This document shows, one piece after another, positions 1 through 11,978 of a DNA stretch of 64,000 nucleotides. The first letter of the stretch is position 1, and every line of letters begins with the position of its first letter. The position numbers were made by a program, and so were the translations under genes. Source of the stretch: Nepenthes gracilis (taxonomy: Eukaryota > Streptophyta > Magnoliopsida > Caryophyllales > Nepenthaceae); assembly GCA_033239525.1 (NCBI GenBank), contig BSYO01000002.1, forward strand, positions 15,348,626 to 15,412,625, read 5' to 3'. The notes beneath the pieces are model-generated. The model did no database searches. It was not told the origin of the DNA and saw only the letters and a list, made by a program, of their open reading frames with translations.

Positions 1-1389
1 TATATTCAATGATGTGTATCAGATCATGAACGTATTTCCTTAACATCAAGACATGGAAAACATTGTGCACATTGGCCAAAGTCTATGGTAATGCTAAACG
101 ATAGGCCACCTCTTCGACGTTCTCCAGAATCTCAAAGGTTCTAATGAATCGTGGCTTCAATTTTGCTTTAACACCAAATCTAGGGGATCCCTTCGACGGA
201 GAAACCACAAGGAAAACAAAATCACTAACTTCAAATCTGAGTTTGGATCTCCTCCGGTCAACATAACTCTTCTGCCAACTCTGAGCCATTTTCAACTGCT
301 CGAAAATCACTGCAATCTTCTTCAATGCTTCTTGAATCACATCAGGACCCAAAAGTCATCTATCTCGTGTCTCCTTCCGATCGATAGGAGATCGACACTT
401 TCTACCATACAATACCTCAAATGGAGCCATGTCAATACTTGCTTGAAAACGATTATTGTAAGAAAATTCCATTAACGCGAGGTGATGACCCCAATTCCTC
501 TTCAACTCTATCACCGATACTCTAAGCATATCTTTTAATATCTGGATGGTCTGTTCTGACAGGCCATCGGTCTGAGGATGATATGCTGTGTTAAATTTCA
601 AGTTCATTCCTAATTCTCGATGTAGACTCTTCCAAAATTTAGAGACGAAACGTGGATCGCGATCGGATACAATAGATGTTAGCACTCCATAAAGCCTAAC
701 AATCTCATTGATATATAACTGTGCCAAGCAATTACGAGAATACATCGTTTGAATAGATAAGAAATGAGCCGATTTTGCTAGCCAATCCACAATGACCCAA
801 ATCGCGTCATGATTCGTCGAGGTCCTAGGCAAACTCATAACAAAATCCATAGAAATATCCTCTCACTTCTGACTTGGAATAGGCAATGGCTGCAATAAAC
901 CCAAGGGTTTCCTCCTCTTAGCCTTCAGCTGCTGACAAATAAGGTATCTGCCAACAAAAGCCATAATCTTCCTCCGCATATTCCTCCACCAAAACATCTT
1001 CTTCAGGTTCTGGTACATCTTATTAATTCTAGGATAGATAGTGTACCTAGTTCGATGAGCCTCCTTCGTAATCTCTTCCTTCAGCTCCTTATCATCAGGC
1101 ACACACAAACGATCCTAGAATCTACAGACTCTGTCAGCACGAATATTAAAATCAATCCGAGAGTCTTGATCAAGATCCCCAACAGTATCCATAAAAAATA
1201 GATCATTCGTTTGATCTTTTTGAATCTTTTGAAGGATCTTTGGTTGCACTTGTAGGAATGACAACATCATCCTATTACCCTTAACATACTGCTGGATATT
1301 ACAGAATTTCAAACAATCCAGCATCTTCATCTGCTTGATCTGTAACCTCGTTAGAAAACTAGTCTGACGACTAAGAGCATCCGTGACCA
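1..1389 (-). pseudogene. E1 integrase region (broken)
   Basis: This stretch holds the end of the RNase H/integrase connection (VVTDALSRQ), the zinc-binding N-domain, the DDE core and the C-terminal module (LKPRFIRTFEILENVEEVAYR). In the core, the first Asp (SMDFVMSLPRT), second Asp (IVSDRDPRF) and the Glu in QTDGLSEQT are visible. In the H2C2 finger, the histidine of the usual HPG motif is replaced (TIYPR) and the first cysteine of the CxxC pair is replaced (RYLICQQ), so zinc binding is probably lost. Stops near 1110, 855 and 354 split it into four pieces. The chromodomain-like tail is beyond the window edge. Confidence 0.9.
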
Positions 1390-2663
1390 CATTGGGATTT
1401 CCAGGCCGGTAATGGATTTCATAATCATAATCCTTTAGGAACTCAATCCATCTCCGTTGCCTCATATTCAACTCTTTCTACGAAAATAGGTACTTGAGGC
1501 TCTTACGATCAGAATACACCAAAAATTTCTTGTTATACAGGTAATGCCTCCAAATCTTCAATGCAAACACTACGGTGGCTAGCTCCAAATCATGGATCGG
1601 GTGGTTCTTCTCATGAATCTTCAACTGCTGAGACCCATAAGCAACTGCCTTCCCATTCTACATCAAAACACACCCAAATCTAATCTTAGAAGTATCACAA
1701 TACACCTTAAAACCACATGAACAGTCGAAAATAGTCAAAATTAGTGTAGAAGTTAACCCATCATTTAACTCCTGGAAGTTCCGGTTATACTCTTCTGTCC
1801 ATTCAAATCTAACTTCCTTTTTCGTCAACTGGGTAAGCGACAAAGCAATATGAGAGAAATTCTCCACGAATTGACGATAATATCTGGCCATACCCATGAA
1901 TCTACGAACCTTTGTCACCATCATCGGTCGACTCCAATTAATCACAACTTTAATTTTCTTCAGGTCTACCGAGACACCTCCATTAGAAATAACATGGCCC
2001 AAAAATACAACCTTCTCAAGCCAAAATTCACACTTCTTCAGCTTCGCAAATAACTTATACTCTCTAAGAGTCTGAAGCACAGTCCTCAAATGTTTCCCAT
2101 GCTTAACACAACTCCTTGAATAAATTAGAATGTCATCAATAAAAATCACAATAAGTTTATCCAAATAGGGCTGAAAGACCCAATTCATCAAATACATAAA
2201 TATAGTAGGAGCATGCGTCAATCCTAACGGTATAATAAGAAATTCATAATGACTATATCTTGTCCGAAATGCCATTTTCGCCACATCCTCTTGCTTGATC
2301 CGAAGCTGATGGTACCTTAACTGAAGATTAATCTTTGAGAACACACGAGTTCCTTGCAATTGATCAAAGAGATCATTAATCCGCAGCAACGGGTATTTAT
2401 TCTTAATCATGATTTTATTCAATTCACAGTAGTTTACACACAGCCGAAAAGTCCAATCCTTCTTCTTCACAAATAGGATTGGAGCACCCCCAAGGTAATA
2501 CACTAGGTCTAATGAAACCCAAATCTAACAAGTTCTGTAATTGCTGTTTCAATTCTTTCAACTCAGTAGGAGCCATATGGTTGGGTGTCTTCGAAATAGG
2601 TGTCGATCCTGGTATGAGATCAATTCCAAACTCGATCTCCCGGTGTGGTAGTAAAGCAGACAA
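1390..2663 (-). pseudogene. E1 reverse transcriptase and RNase H (broken)
   Basis: The longest piece (2503-1658, 281 residues) carries the RT palm: [22 protein letters not shown], the YxDD-equivalent [11 protein letters not shown], then the thumb and connection ([26 protein letters not shown]) and the start of RNase H ([10 protein letters not shown]). The first catalytic Asp, normally in a KIDLRSGYHQ context, reads [10 protein letters not shown] here, so the polymerase would be dead. A frameshift near 2480 separates the RT N-terminus ([21 protein letters not shown]) from the rest. A stop near 1658 interrupts RNase H. RNase H continues to about 1475 without a long frame. Confidence 0.92.
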
Positions 2664-3170
2664 TTTATCTAAAAATACATCATCAAACTAGCACACCATC
2701 GGAATCTCCTTCATCGATACCTCATGGCTTTCCACTACACTGGCATATGCCAAACAAGCTTCACATCCAATTCTCAACAAATGATAAGCCTGCAAAGTCG
2801 AAATAAAACTAGACTCCTCCACCCTTCGAATTCCTTGAATGTGAAAGGGCTCACATTCTGGAATTGTGAAATCCACTCTCTTATGAAAACAATAAATATT
2901 TGCATGATACCTCGACAACTAATCCATACCCAAAATTATGTCAAAATCATACATATCCAACAAAATCAAATTATTATCTAAAGATAACCCATTCACCTTA
3001 ACAACACATCCATGGTAAGAAACATCCGTAACAACGGAGGATCTTGTAGGCATCAAAACAACTAAAGAATAATCAAGGATCACTAGAGATGATGCAAGAT
3101 GACAAGCAAATCGAGGTGAAACGAAAGAATGGGTGGATTCAAAATCAAAAAGTACAATATGATGTACCAC
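2664..3170 (-). pseudogene. E1 aspartic protease (broken)
   Basis: The 83-residue frame 3170-2919 contains THSFVSPRFACHLA and DFDIILGMD, the typical start and end landmarks of a gypsy protease. The active-site triad, normally DSG or DTG just before the THSF motif, reads DFE, so catalysis would be lost. A stop follows near 2919. A second frame (2918-2688) carries the C-terminal flank (FHKRVDFTIPECEPFHIQG) that links protease to RT in this clade. A frame change separates it from gag on the right. Confidence 0.85.
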
Positions 3171-4228
3171 AAATGGGAAGAATACCTTTTACTACACTAT
3201 CGAATGCCTTTGCTTCACTTGTAGTCACTACGAACGCCTTCCCTTGAATAGCGAGCTTAGAGAGAAGGGCTTTCTTCTGATGGGGACAATCCTTGATCTT
3301 ATGCCCCGATTGCCCACAATTGAAACACACAGCCAATACTTTATAACAAGGCCTATCACCATGGAACTTTTCGTAATGCTGGCAAGAACTAGTTGGAGCT
3401 TGCTTGGCTGGTATAGATGGACTGATCTTCTTCCCTTGGTCTAATTGCTTCACCCTCTTAGGTGGTCTTTCTGAACCTGTACTAGAAATTGAACCAACAC
3501 CGTTTCTACTCAACATCCTCTTCTTAAAGAATTCTTCTTTCTCAAGCTCTTTTTTATGGATCAAAGCACAATCCAATACCTCCCTATAAGTCGTCAGCTT
3601 CAAGGTCACCAACTGTTTGCAAATGTCATATCTTAAGCCTTGAAGAAATTTCGTCGCCTTTCTTTCTTCATCTTTCGCTATATAGGATGCATACCAAGAC
3701 AACTTGGTGAACTTCGCTTCGTACTCGGCTACCGTCCAATTACCTTGCCTTAAACGAATGAACTTCTCTTCATTTTGCTCACGGAGGCTCGATGAAAAAT
3801 ACTTTTCCATGAACGCTTCTTCAGACATAGCCCATGTGATTTCATTCTTTGGAACACCTATGGCTCTCTTCGTCATTTTCCACCAATGGTGCGCTTTGCC
3901 TTCTAACTGATACATCACAAAAGTACTCTGTCCTCATTGGGACATCAGATAATGGCAAACCCTTTCTTCAATCGTTGAAACCATGTATCAGCCTTAATTA
4001 GGTCTGACTCATCCATAAACTCTGGAACTCTCTTTTGGACAAACAGGTAATAAACTGAGGTTCCAGGATTGGTAGGAGCTTGGAGATGAGCTAGAATGGA
4101 AACTGGAGCGAAATTCCTCTGCCCCATATTTTCCATGATGTTTGCCATTCTACCCAACAAATTTAGGTATTCTGCCTCTCTATCACTAGTTGATCACGTC
4201 CACGCGTTGTCCTTCATCTAGGTGCCAT
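3145..4228 (-). pseudogene. E1 gag (capsid and zinc knuckle, broken)
   Basis: The start is an ATG at 4228 by comparison with E4 and E6, but an in-frame stop follows after four codons and frame changes lie near 4190 and 3920. The main frame (3918-3145) shows capsid landmarks HHWWKMTKRAIG, FMEKYFSSSLREQ, FIRLRQGNWTVAEYEAKFTKLS and FLQGLR. It also shows a basic stretch and a perfect CX2CX4HX4C knuckle, CFNCGQSGHKIKDC, at 3327-3286. This is the only intact knuckle among the gag copies in the window. Gag would package the RNA in the virus-like particle. Confidence 0.9.
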
Positions 4229-4484
4229 GGTCAGCTACTAATACCCTTCTAAAACAAGAATGATACATGGCAGTTCACATCTTGGATATTAACTAGGACA
4301 TTACAATCTACGCAATCACACATAACTACCAACCCTAACTTAATTCTAATCCAAGTTTTGTGAACTAGGATAACTAGAACTATCCAATCTAACTTAATCA
4401 TCCTATATCTATATCTACTTATTTAGTCTAGCTTATCCTATTCTAGGCTTCCGTATAAAATCCAGATCTAGTTTGAGGTATCTT

Positions 4485-4498
4485 CTTATCTGATACCA
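4485..4498 (-). other. E1 primer-binding site (tRNA-iMet)
   Basis: Minus strand TGGTATCAGATAAG matches the first ten bases of the plant initiator-Met tRNA PBS (TGGTATCAGAGC). It lies five bases inside the LTR end at 4504, the normal spacing. Confidence 0.85.
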
Positions 4499-4503
4499 AG
4501 TTA

Positions 4504-6479
4504 TGACTGATCATAACCTAATCGAAAATTGGTAAGGTTTCGCTTGTAAAATGGCCGTCAAACTAAATATAAGCTTATACAATTCACCTGTAAAAAGTAT
4601 ACATATCACAACATCAAGCACACAGGATCCAAAATGCCACAATCCATTCATGGCACCGTCATATCTCCAGATATAATGTTGGCTCATGATAGATACTACT
4701 GGGTACCTAAAAATCAAACTATAATAACTTGTGGAAGCATATATAATCATCAACACATAGTGGAATTAAACTATTTTGTACATCATTAATATAACAAATA
4801 CATGTCCATAAAGAATGCAAAAGTACTCCATACATAAGTACAAAACCATAAAACTGAGTCTACAAAATAATTTTCCAAGTCCACTGCCCAGCAACAGCTA
4901 ATCTCTACTTCACATCATGGGGTATAAGCTCTTGCTCATTTAAAGGTAAGAAAAAAGTAAGGAGTGAATTGAATACTCAGTAAAGTATAATATAATCAAA
5001 GATAATAAGCATTAGACTCAAAATAAATCAAGAAAAGGAAAATAGGAGTATAATACAAATGCATAAACATGAAGCATTATTAATTACATTTTTCAGAACA
5101 CATTTATCTTTCCATAATTTATATCTAATTCCTTTAGGTTTTAAAATATGTAGAAATTCTTTCATTATTTAGGAATCAGGGCTACTAGGCCTCACCAGCT
5201 AATGAAATAGTCGAATAAGGAAAGGAATGTATATGCATCCACACATTTTAACGCGTTACCCATGAACCTCAATTTTTATGCCTTGTGGCAGATAGTTTAC
5301 CTTTCACTCGATATACGGGACTAGAAAACATATCCAACCATAGCATCTCCTGTGGCCCAGGAGTATTCCTCGATCTACTACTGTAATATCTTAAGGCATG
5401 TTAGAGAATACTACCATCTGAAATATAAATCCTTGGTCTAGTTTCATTATTACTTATTATTAAGGAAAGGTCTACCATATTCTTACACAAAGTTCTCACT
5501 CCTTGGAGAACGAATAATCAAACATAACAAATTGTGGAGTACCATTCTTATACTTTGTATAATTTTCATATTTCTTGGATACAGATACATATTGTCATTT
5601 GTTTGGGAACTTAAATCTTATCATGACTTTAAACACATGCACAAATTAATATGAAGTTTGGAAAAAATTAAAAAAATCTAACCACGTTGAGCCAAATAAA
5701 ATTTTGTAGCTTCCAGACAATAAATCCCTTCCTAAAAGCATTCAACATAATTTTTGGAACATACAAAATTATATATACATAATACATGTGAATAAATACC
5801 AAATAATTCCATTCATAGGATAGGGTTCAAATTTTCTAAAGCCAAATCAAGTAAAAATTTCAAAATAAATGGGTAAAAATAATTGGTATGGGGCTAGGGT
5901 TTCCATGAAACACAATATCACGTAAAACTACTAAATCGAATATCAAATTGACAAATTAGTACGCTCAAGATATGGGTTTTATAAAACGTAAGCTTAGATG
6001 GGCATTTGAGTAAAAATACCCGAAGAGAACGAAACAAAAAGTACAACAAGAGAAAGAAAAGTATAAGAGTACATTTGTCTCGACCCGATCTACAACTTTA
6101 ACTAGCACTAAGCTAGAAACAGACTCGATGTCTCGATCTCCTCCTCTCTTTTCTTCTCCGAGTTCTCTCTCTCCCCTCTCTCTCTGATCTGGTGTGAAAA
6201 TGACAGAAAAGAAATCGCGCATGCTTAAATAAGGGACTGGAGCTCAAGTGCCAGTCCAACATGCTTCGGGTGCCCTAGTCTAGATATAGCACCACTTGTC
6301 GGCGCTCGAGTAGCCGACAGGTGCTAGGCCACTGGTTTTGGCACCCAGCGCCCTGCAAGCATCCACCACCAACCCTCTTTTCCGCTTTTGAAAATAAAAT
6401 TTTCACATACATTAAATCTAATTTTGATTATAGTAACTTAATTATTCCAAATTGTAATGTTTCAAAAATCAGAACCTCA
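4504..6479 (-). repeat. E1 5' LTR
   Basis: On the plus strand it begins TGACTGATC next to the PBS and ends CAGAACCTCA, giving TG...CA ends and about 1.98 kb. On the minus strand the order is as follows. U3 has GC-rich CTCGAG-containing sequence (6240-6370). A TATA-like TTATTTAAG lies near 6230. The purine-rich leader is at 6190-6130. A leader motif GATCGGGTCGAG, shared with E6, leads into a decayed donor near 6080. Conserved blocks resembling those of E6 follow at 5150-5480. A BamHI-containing block near 4625 lies about 120 bp before the PBS, as in E4 and E6. The outer (6479) boundary is inferred from alignment with E5 and E6 starts. Confidence 0.75.
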
Positions 6480-6599
6480 TAAAGCTACAAAAGGAAAAAT
6501 GTACAAAGGGTCTGACTACTCTAAGTATGCGAAGGCCCTGCCTCATCCAAGAAGTTTGTCAGGAGAAGGCTTTCTCGGACTCCGTCGTTCCTCAAATAA

Positions 6600-8540
6600 A
6601 AAATTCCCTCAGAGATGCCCAAAATTGCCACGGATGCTCTTCAACGGCACAGACGTATGCCATCCCAGAACCACACATCCAGTACTCGTGACATCTCCCC
6701 AGGAGCAAGCCACCCCCACAAGTCAGCTTCAGCATGGGCACTTCGAACTCGGAGCTCAAAAATATGGCCGCAGGCTGCTTGTAGCCCCCTCTTTAGCCAC
6801 TCAATCTCCTTCTGGTCCCGGGCCCTCTCCTCTCTCATTGTAGACAGCTCCTGCCTCAGGACGGCTACATCGTCCTCTTAGCACCGCACCACAGCTTGTG
6901 TGGCCTCCTCCCGTGCCTAACGAATGAGCTGGTCCCATTGAAAGAGAGCCATTTGGATAGTCGTGCTCTGCGAAAAAGGGAAAAGAGACAGAAAGCTTGT
7001 GAGTCCTGACTACGTGGAAATGTATTGCATAAAGAAGATTGGCAAACACATCCCCTACTCCACGGATGAAAAAGTTATACCTCGACGAAGGGCTCCTCCA
7101 TAAAACTGGGGGAATCTGGAGCAATCAAGCATGCGGGCACAGCTGTGGGCTCTGGATGCACGGCGACCTCCTCCCTTTCACCTCCGGGGCCTCACTAGTT
7201 GGAGGTCCCGCAACAACCCCTTAGATGTCCCTGCCTCCACGGCAAGTTCAGATTCCACAACTAGAAGCGTTGGTGACTCCATAATTGAAATTAATCTAGT
7301 CTCCGGAGCATCCGTCGCCTCAACATCGGGCTCAAGATCCACTATCTCGACAATAATTGCCGGTATTGACTCAATAGGCTTGGTAGCGCCAACTGCCACT
7401 TCCTCGATGCTCACAGCAATTTCCCCCTAGCAGGTTCAGCCGATGGTTCCCCATGGGAGGGCCCCGCATCAATATCGGTAGGAGAACTTGACGTGGACCC
7501 CTCAACCAGTGGATACTCAATGAGGGGAATGCCATATTGTGCCATGGAGACGGTAGGAATCGTTGAGGGGCCAGCAGCTCCCTCCGATGGCTGAGATTCT
7601 GGCCCTGGCAATGCCTGGTGGCTCCAACTAGAGACAACGGAACAGACCCAAAAAACTGGCCTGATGCGGCCGGCAAAATCAGGCCCTCCTGCTTGAAGTA
7701 CCTTTTGTCCGTCTCAACCTCTTTAGGGCTGCCAAATCCTCATTTGAGGAAGACCCCAAGGAAGAAGATGAGTCATGCTAATTGGGCAACTCGTGGGATG
7801 GTTCTCGGATGATCAGAGCTCTAGCCTTCCTCTTCTGGATGGTGGCCTCCGTCTCATCACCAGCCGGTTCCCACCTAATGGCAGTGAAGACCTCGGGGGT
7901 CAAATAATACCCCTTGATGTAGAACGTCTATATCGCCACCAAGATGAGGTCCGTCAATGCCTTCTGCTTGCCCTCTTCCTGCTGGCTCACCTTCTCCATG
8001 AAATACTCGCTCACGAATCCCCAATTGTTGGGAATATTCCACTTAGGGGGAGCCGCCAAGAAGAAGAAGATCCTTCTAGTTCTTTATGGAATTAGGATTC
8101 GTCCCATGGAAACGGAAGCTAGGCCGAGGTGACTCGGAAATCTAGTCATCCGACTAATTAAAGTGGAAGATCACCTTCACCAATCAGGCACCAAATGCTC
8201 AACCATGGAGGCGAACAAAGATACACGTGGACACCAGATAGCACATGACATTGGGGGTGAAGCTGTACCACAAGGACACCCAGTGTTGACAAGATCCCAT
8301 ACAGGTCCAGTGCCATTGGAAAATGGAGCCCACCCTTTAAGTGGGACTCGTAAATGGTAATAAAGCCCCCATGAGGTGCACAAGCTCTATCATCCTCACC
8401 AGGAAGGAGATGGGCCATATCATTGGGGATGTGATACTTGGCTAGCAAGGTTGCAACGGTGCTCGCCGTAAGGACTGATTTGATCTCACGAACTCTCTGG
8501 CGAATCACGGGAGGCATAGGACCTTTCTTCTTCACCATTG
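6600..8540 (-). pseudogene. Antisense ORF: Transposase_28 (putative gypsy-type) protein, degenerate
   Basis: Start ATG at 8540-8538 (MVKKKGPMPPVI). Residues 25-105 carry LLAKYHIPNDMAHLLPGEDD, FITIYESHLKGGLHFPMALD and ILSTLGVLVVQLHP, the pattern of PF04195 (Y-x-I-P near the N-terminus, then an aromatic-rich GLRFPL-like segment, then LGL-x-x-x-QLHPN). The frame changes near 8220; further pieces continue leftward in other frames (FFFLAAPPKWNIPNNWGFVSEYF near 8070-8000). An acidic, low-complexity stretch (7414-7178) follows, then a charged coiled-coil segment (TMREERARDQKEIEWLKRG near 6840-6780). The family function is unknown. It could be a gag-like or accessory protein of non-autonomous elements. 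The copy is not translatable as one protein. Confidence 0.6.
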
Positions 8541-8979
8541 AAGTATGAAGCAAGAGAATTCAAAGTGCAAGTGACGGGAAAATGAAGAGTTTAAATAGAC
8601 AGGCGCAAAGGGCCTCAAAAAGAGTCGTGCAGGAAACTCAAAGGTTGTCCTCAATGATTGTCATCACACATGTCCCTTTAGCAAGGCACAGCGTGTCTAT
8701 CCAAGTTAGCCCATCAGGGCGCCTGACACACAGCCTCACGACTCATGTCATAACTGTCTGCCGAATCCCAATCGTCACAACAAGGAATTAATGCAAGGAT
8801 GCAGGTTATCAGGAATTGCGATAGTAGCAGGTTGTCTGACTCCTAGGCTGGAAGTGTCACGCTTGGTGTCCAAAAGCAACATGCTACGACAAATAAATCT
8901 TTCTATCAAAAAATATTTTTATTAATTAAAGTTTCTTTACAGATAAAGTCAGCTAGTGGCCTCAAAGTACAACAAATGC
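8541..8979. other. Spacer between the two antisense ORF remnants
   Basis: About 440 bp with no supported gene. The right end (8885-8945) is A/T-rich and may be the 3' untranslated end of the antisense ORF to its right, given similar T-rich sequence near 14380. Confidence 0.4.
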
Positions 8980-9722
8980 TATCTATACCTGTCAGGCTCA
9001 GTAGGGTCTAAATTCGAGAACTCAGTCTGCTCTGAGCACTTGCGGGCTCTCATGTTCCAAGAATCCAGGAAGCCTGTAGGGAAGCCAGTCACCACTAGAG
9101 AAGCTATCCTCCAACTCAGGTGAATCTCGTCCTAGAATTGCCTCTCCAGCTTCATGGCCAATTCTTTCGGGGGGATCCTCGACATTAGCTCGGCCTCTTG
9201 CCGCGTCTGCACACTGAGATCATCCCAAAGTCACTCCCTGAACAGCTAAAGCTCCCCCCTAAGAGTCACAATCTGACTCTGAGCTTGTGAATTGACGTCG
9301 GCCAGTTGCGATGATGTTGCCTCTGACTTCGACAAGGCCTATTTGAAATAAGCTGCCTGTGCCCGACTTTGTTCGAGTTCGGCAACGGCAGCCTGTATCC
9401 ACCGTTTAGCCTCCTCAACTCCTCGTTGTGCATGATGGATTAATCGACCAACCTCCTCGGCCATAGACGCTAAGAGGAATTGGAAGCGTTTTCGGACTCA
9501 AAGCCTGGCAGTGCCCTTAGGAACCTCACAGGTCTAAGGACTGGCGGCTTTGAGTGGCAACCTTCCACCGCCGCTACGACAAAATCCACCTCATCATGCC
9601 CTCTTGGCTTCTATTCCTTCCATCTTGATTCTTTGGTGGGGGGCTCAGACTCCAAAGAAGAGGATGATCCCACTAACCAAACTGGTAGCCCTGGGGCATA
9701 ATCGTGCCTCTCATTAGCCATT
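8980..9722 (-). pseudogene. Second antisense ORF remnant, coiled-coil rich
   Basis: Reading leftward from an ATG at 9722 (MANERHDYAPGLPVWLVG), two stops interrupt an acidic/serine-rich N-terminal part. It is followed by a strongly heptad-like segment in another frame (EEVGRLIHHAQRGVEEAKRW, then AVAELEQSRAQAAYF, then SEATSSQLADVNSQAQ) at roughly 9460-9290. No family was recognised. It resembles the C-terminal coiled-coil part of the Transposase_28-type ORF at 6600-6900 in composition, so it may be part of a duplicated antisense ORF. At least four stops are visible. Confidence 0.45.
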
Positions 9723-9977
9723 GTGAGGATCAGAGCCTAACAAGAGAAAGAGAATTGCAAACTCAAGGTTAGTGCCTCAGAATGGTGAGTGAATGCCAAA
9801 ATAAGGAGAAAGTCATGGCGTTTAAATAGGTAAAGCTCACCGAAAGAAATGGCGTTGTTGGACAAAGACGAAGCGACTTACTAGCCAACGAGATCTCCCA
9901 CGTGGCAATGCCCTAAAGCGTTGCAGCTTTTCAAAGAAGAATGATTACGATGCGACTGTTCGGCGGCTCCCATCACA

Positions 9978-9982
9978 ATAAA
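9978..9982 (+). repeat. Target site duplication of solo LTR C
   Basis: ATAAA here is repeated exactly at 12661-12665, directly outside the TGTGACGG...CTCACA ends. Confidence 0.9.
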
Positions 9983-10279
9983 TGTGACGGAACAGATTTT
10001 TTTTTTGCAACACAGGATCACAGATGCCATCTAGGACCCATATACTTTTAACCATAAGGAACATAGCGGAAGTTACTCTAACAACTTGCGAAAACATTCA
10101 TGTTCATTCCAAAGTATTCATTTCTGGATACACAATCAAAACGTCTAGCTATAAAAGTTCATGAATCATAAACAAGTCATTACAATAATATTCACCAAAA
10201 TAAGCTTCCGAGTTTTTAATAATTCTTCAGACAAGCTCTAACCACTCCAACTCATCGGACACCAGCTCTAAAGTCTCAT

Positions 10280-11978
10280 CTGGAGGGGAAAAAAACAGAA
10301 AATATTAAACCGAGGCCCAGCAAGGTACATACAGGTATATAGTAAAACATGTATGCGGAACATAACTCAGCAAAACAGATACTATTATACATAGAGTTAC
10401 AAATGTCATAAGAAAGTGGTTCATAATAGAAACATGATGCAGACGTATACAAAACTGTCAGAAAATAGAAATGGTCTTCAAAAATCAGAAATCAATGTGC
10501 TCATATTCCAGAAAACAGAAGTCGGTCTTACTTCATATTTTATAGAAATCTCATTTTTATCAGTAAAGGACCCTACTAGTAAACCCTACTAGCGGAGGGG
10601 GCGAATAATCGAGGATAGATTGTGTACATCTCCCCACAATCAACGGTAATAAACAGAACAGAACGGATGATCCCACCTCATGAGATCCTTCCCCAATCTA
10701 AGGGGGTGCCGGCCAGAACAGAACAGAATCTACCCTCCACATTATAACACCTCGAGGAGAAGCGGACCATAAATAACTCCATGGACAGAGTTATCCTCGA
10801 TTACCACCATAACGTTCTAAGGCATGCCGGAGAACCTAACCTTACCGCATATTAGTCTTGGGTCCAAAATAACAAGAAACGAAATACTTTCTTCTTATCG
10901 CTTACTGAAAGCCATTTTCATATTCAGTCACATATTCTTCTTATCTTCTTATCGCTTACTGAAAGCCATTTTCAGTCAGAAACGTCACAATTTACCCTTC
11001 AGAAATTGTGTACAGCATATCTTAAGACCGGTTCAAAAATCATATACTTCAAACCGATTTCAAATCATAGAACTTAATTCGAAAATCATATACTTAAAGC
11101 TGGAGTTCAAAAAGCCGGAGTTCAAAAAGCCGGAGTACTTTATCAGCAAAAGCCAAAGTTCTTTTTCTCAAAAAGCCGGAGTTCAAAAAGTCGGAGTTCT
11201 TTTTCTCAAAAAGTCGGAGTTCAAAAAGTCGGAGTTCAAAACTTTATCAACAAAAGTCAGAGTTCTTTTTCTCAAAAAGCCGGAGTTCAAAAAGTCGGAG
11301 TACTTTATCAACAAAAGCCAGAGTTCTTTTTCTCAAAAAGCCGGAGTTCAAAAATCCGGAGTTCAAAAAGCCAGAGTTCCTTTCATCTAAAGGGTGGAGT
11401 TCTTTTCATCAAAATTCGGAGTTCAAAAGCCGAAGTTCTTTTGCATCCAAATTCGGAGTTCTTTTTATCAACAAAGACCGGAGTTCAAAAGCCGGAGTTC
11501 TTTTCATCTAAAGGGTGGAGTTCTTTTCATCAAAATTCGGAGTTCAAAAGTCGAAGTTTTTTTTCAACAAAAGGGACGGAACTCTTTTTCAACAAAAGGA
11601 CGAAGCTCTTTTTCAACAAAAGGGACGAAGTTCTTTTTCAACAAAAAGATGGTGTTCTTTTTATACGTGCAATAATCGAGTAACTTATAACATGACCAGA
11701 TTTCATGCATTTAAGTAAAACGTCCAAACATCACGGAATAACCGTTACTTTTTCATAAACAAATAGCTAGTCGTCATCTACAATCGTGCAATAATCAAAC
11801 TTCATACGTTCGAATATTATGAAACAACTGAACATCAATAGACATGATAAACTTGCATTAAAAACATGAACTTAAAACGGTGAGTACTCTTGCATCAAAT
11901 CATAAACTTAAAACGGAGAGTATGCTTGCAATATTCTTAAAGCATGAACTTAAAGATCAGCGTCCGAGGTACACTTAC
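10280..11978 (-). other. Candidate leader intron in solo LTR C
   Basis: On the minus strand the donor-like ACA|GTAAGTGTACC at 11978 and the acceptor TTTTTTCCCCTCCAG|ATGAG at 10280 bound 1699 bp. The duplicated partial copy (about 13379) reads CAG|GCAAGTG at the same place. Equivalent pairs sit in LTRs A, B, E4 and E6. The function is inferred only from motifs and conservation. Confidence 0.45.
11095..11670 (-). repeat. GAACTCCGG minisatellite in LTR C
   Basis: Tandem irregular units, on the minus strand roughly AAAAAGAACTCCGGCTTTT, each 15 to 40 bp, run for about 575 bp. The same unit occurs in LTR A and LTR B in the same orientation relative to the LTR and the same place inside it. Confidence 0.85.

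Larger units (their letters stand above)
1..6479 (-). mobile_element. E1: Ty3/gypsy (Tekay/Del-like) LTR retrotransposon, 3' end beyond window
   Basis: Reading right to left on the minus strand, the element shows a 5' LTR (6479-4504), a PBS for initiator Met tRNA, gag with a zinc knuckle, protease, reverse transcriptase, RNase H and integrase, in that order. Integrase downstream of RT/RNase H is the Ty3/gypsy order. The integrase C-terminal module is of chromovirus type. The integrase tail and 3' LTR lie left of base 1, so the target duplication cannot be checked. Every domain is broken by stops or frameshifts, so this is a non-autonomous relic. Its LTR and gag N-terminus resemble E6 and E4 more than E2. 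Confidence 0.93.

Noticed and set aside
6457..7430. Overlapping plus-strand frames (61-128 codons) as genes
   Set aside because: They are complements of the antisense Transposase_28-type remnant, which has the better protein-like signal (coiled coil, acidic segment).
10824..11718. Plus-strand frames rich in repeated GVQK/SSF words as a repeat protein
   Set aside because: They are translations of the GAACTCCGG minisatellite in a non-coding part of a solo LTR.
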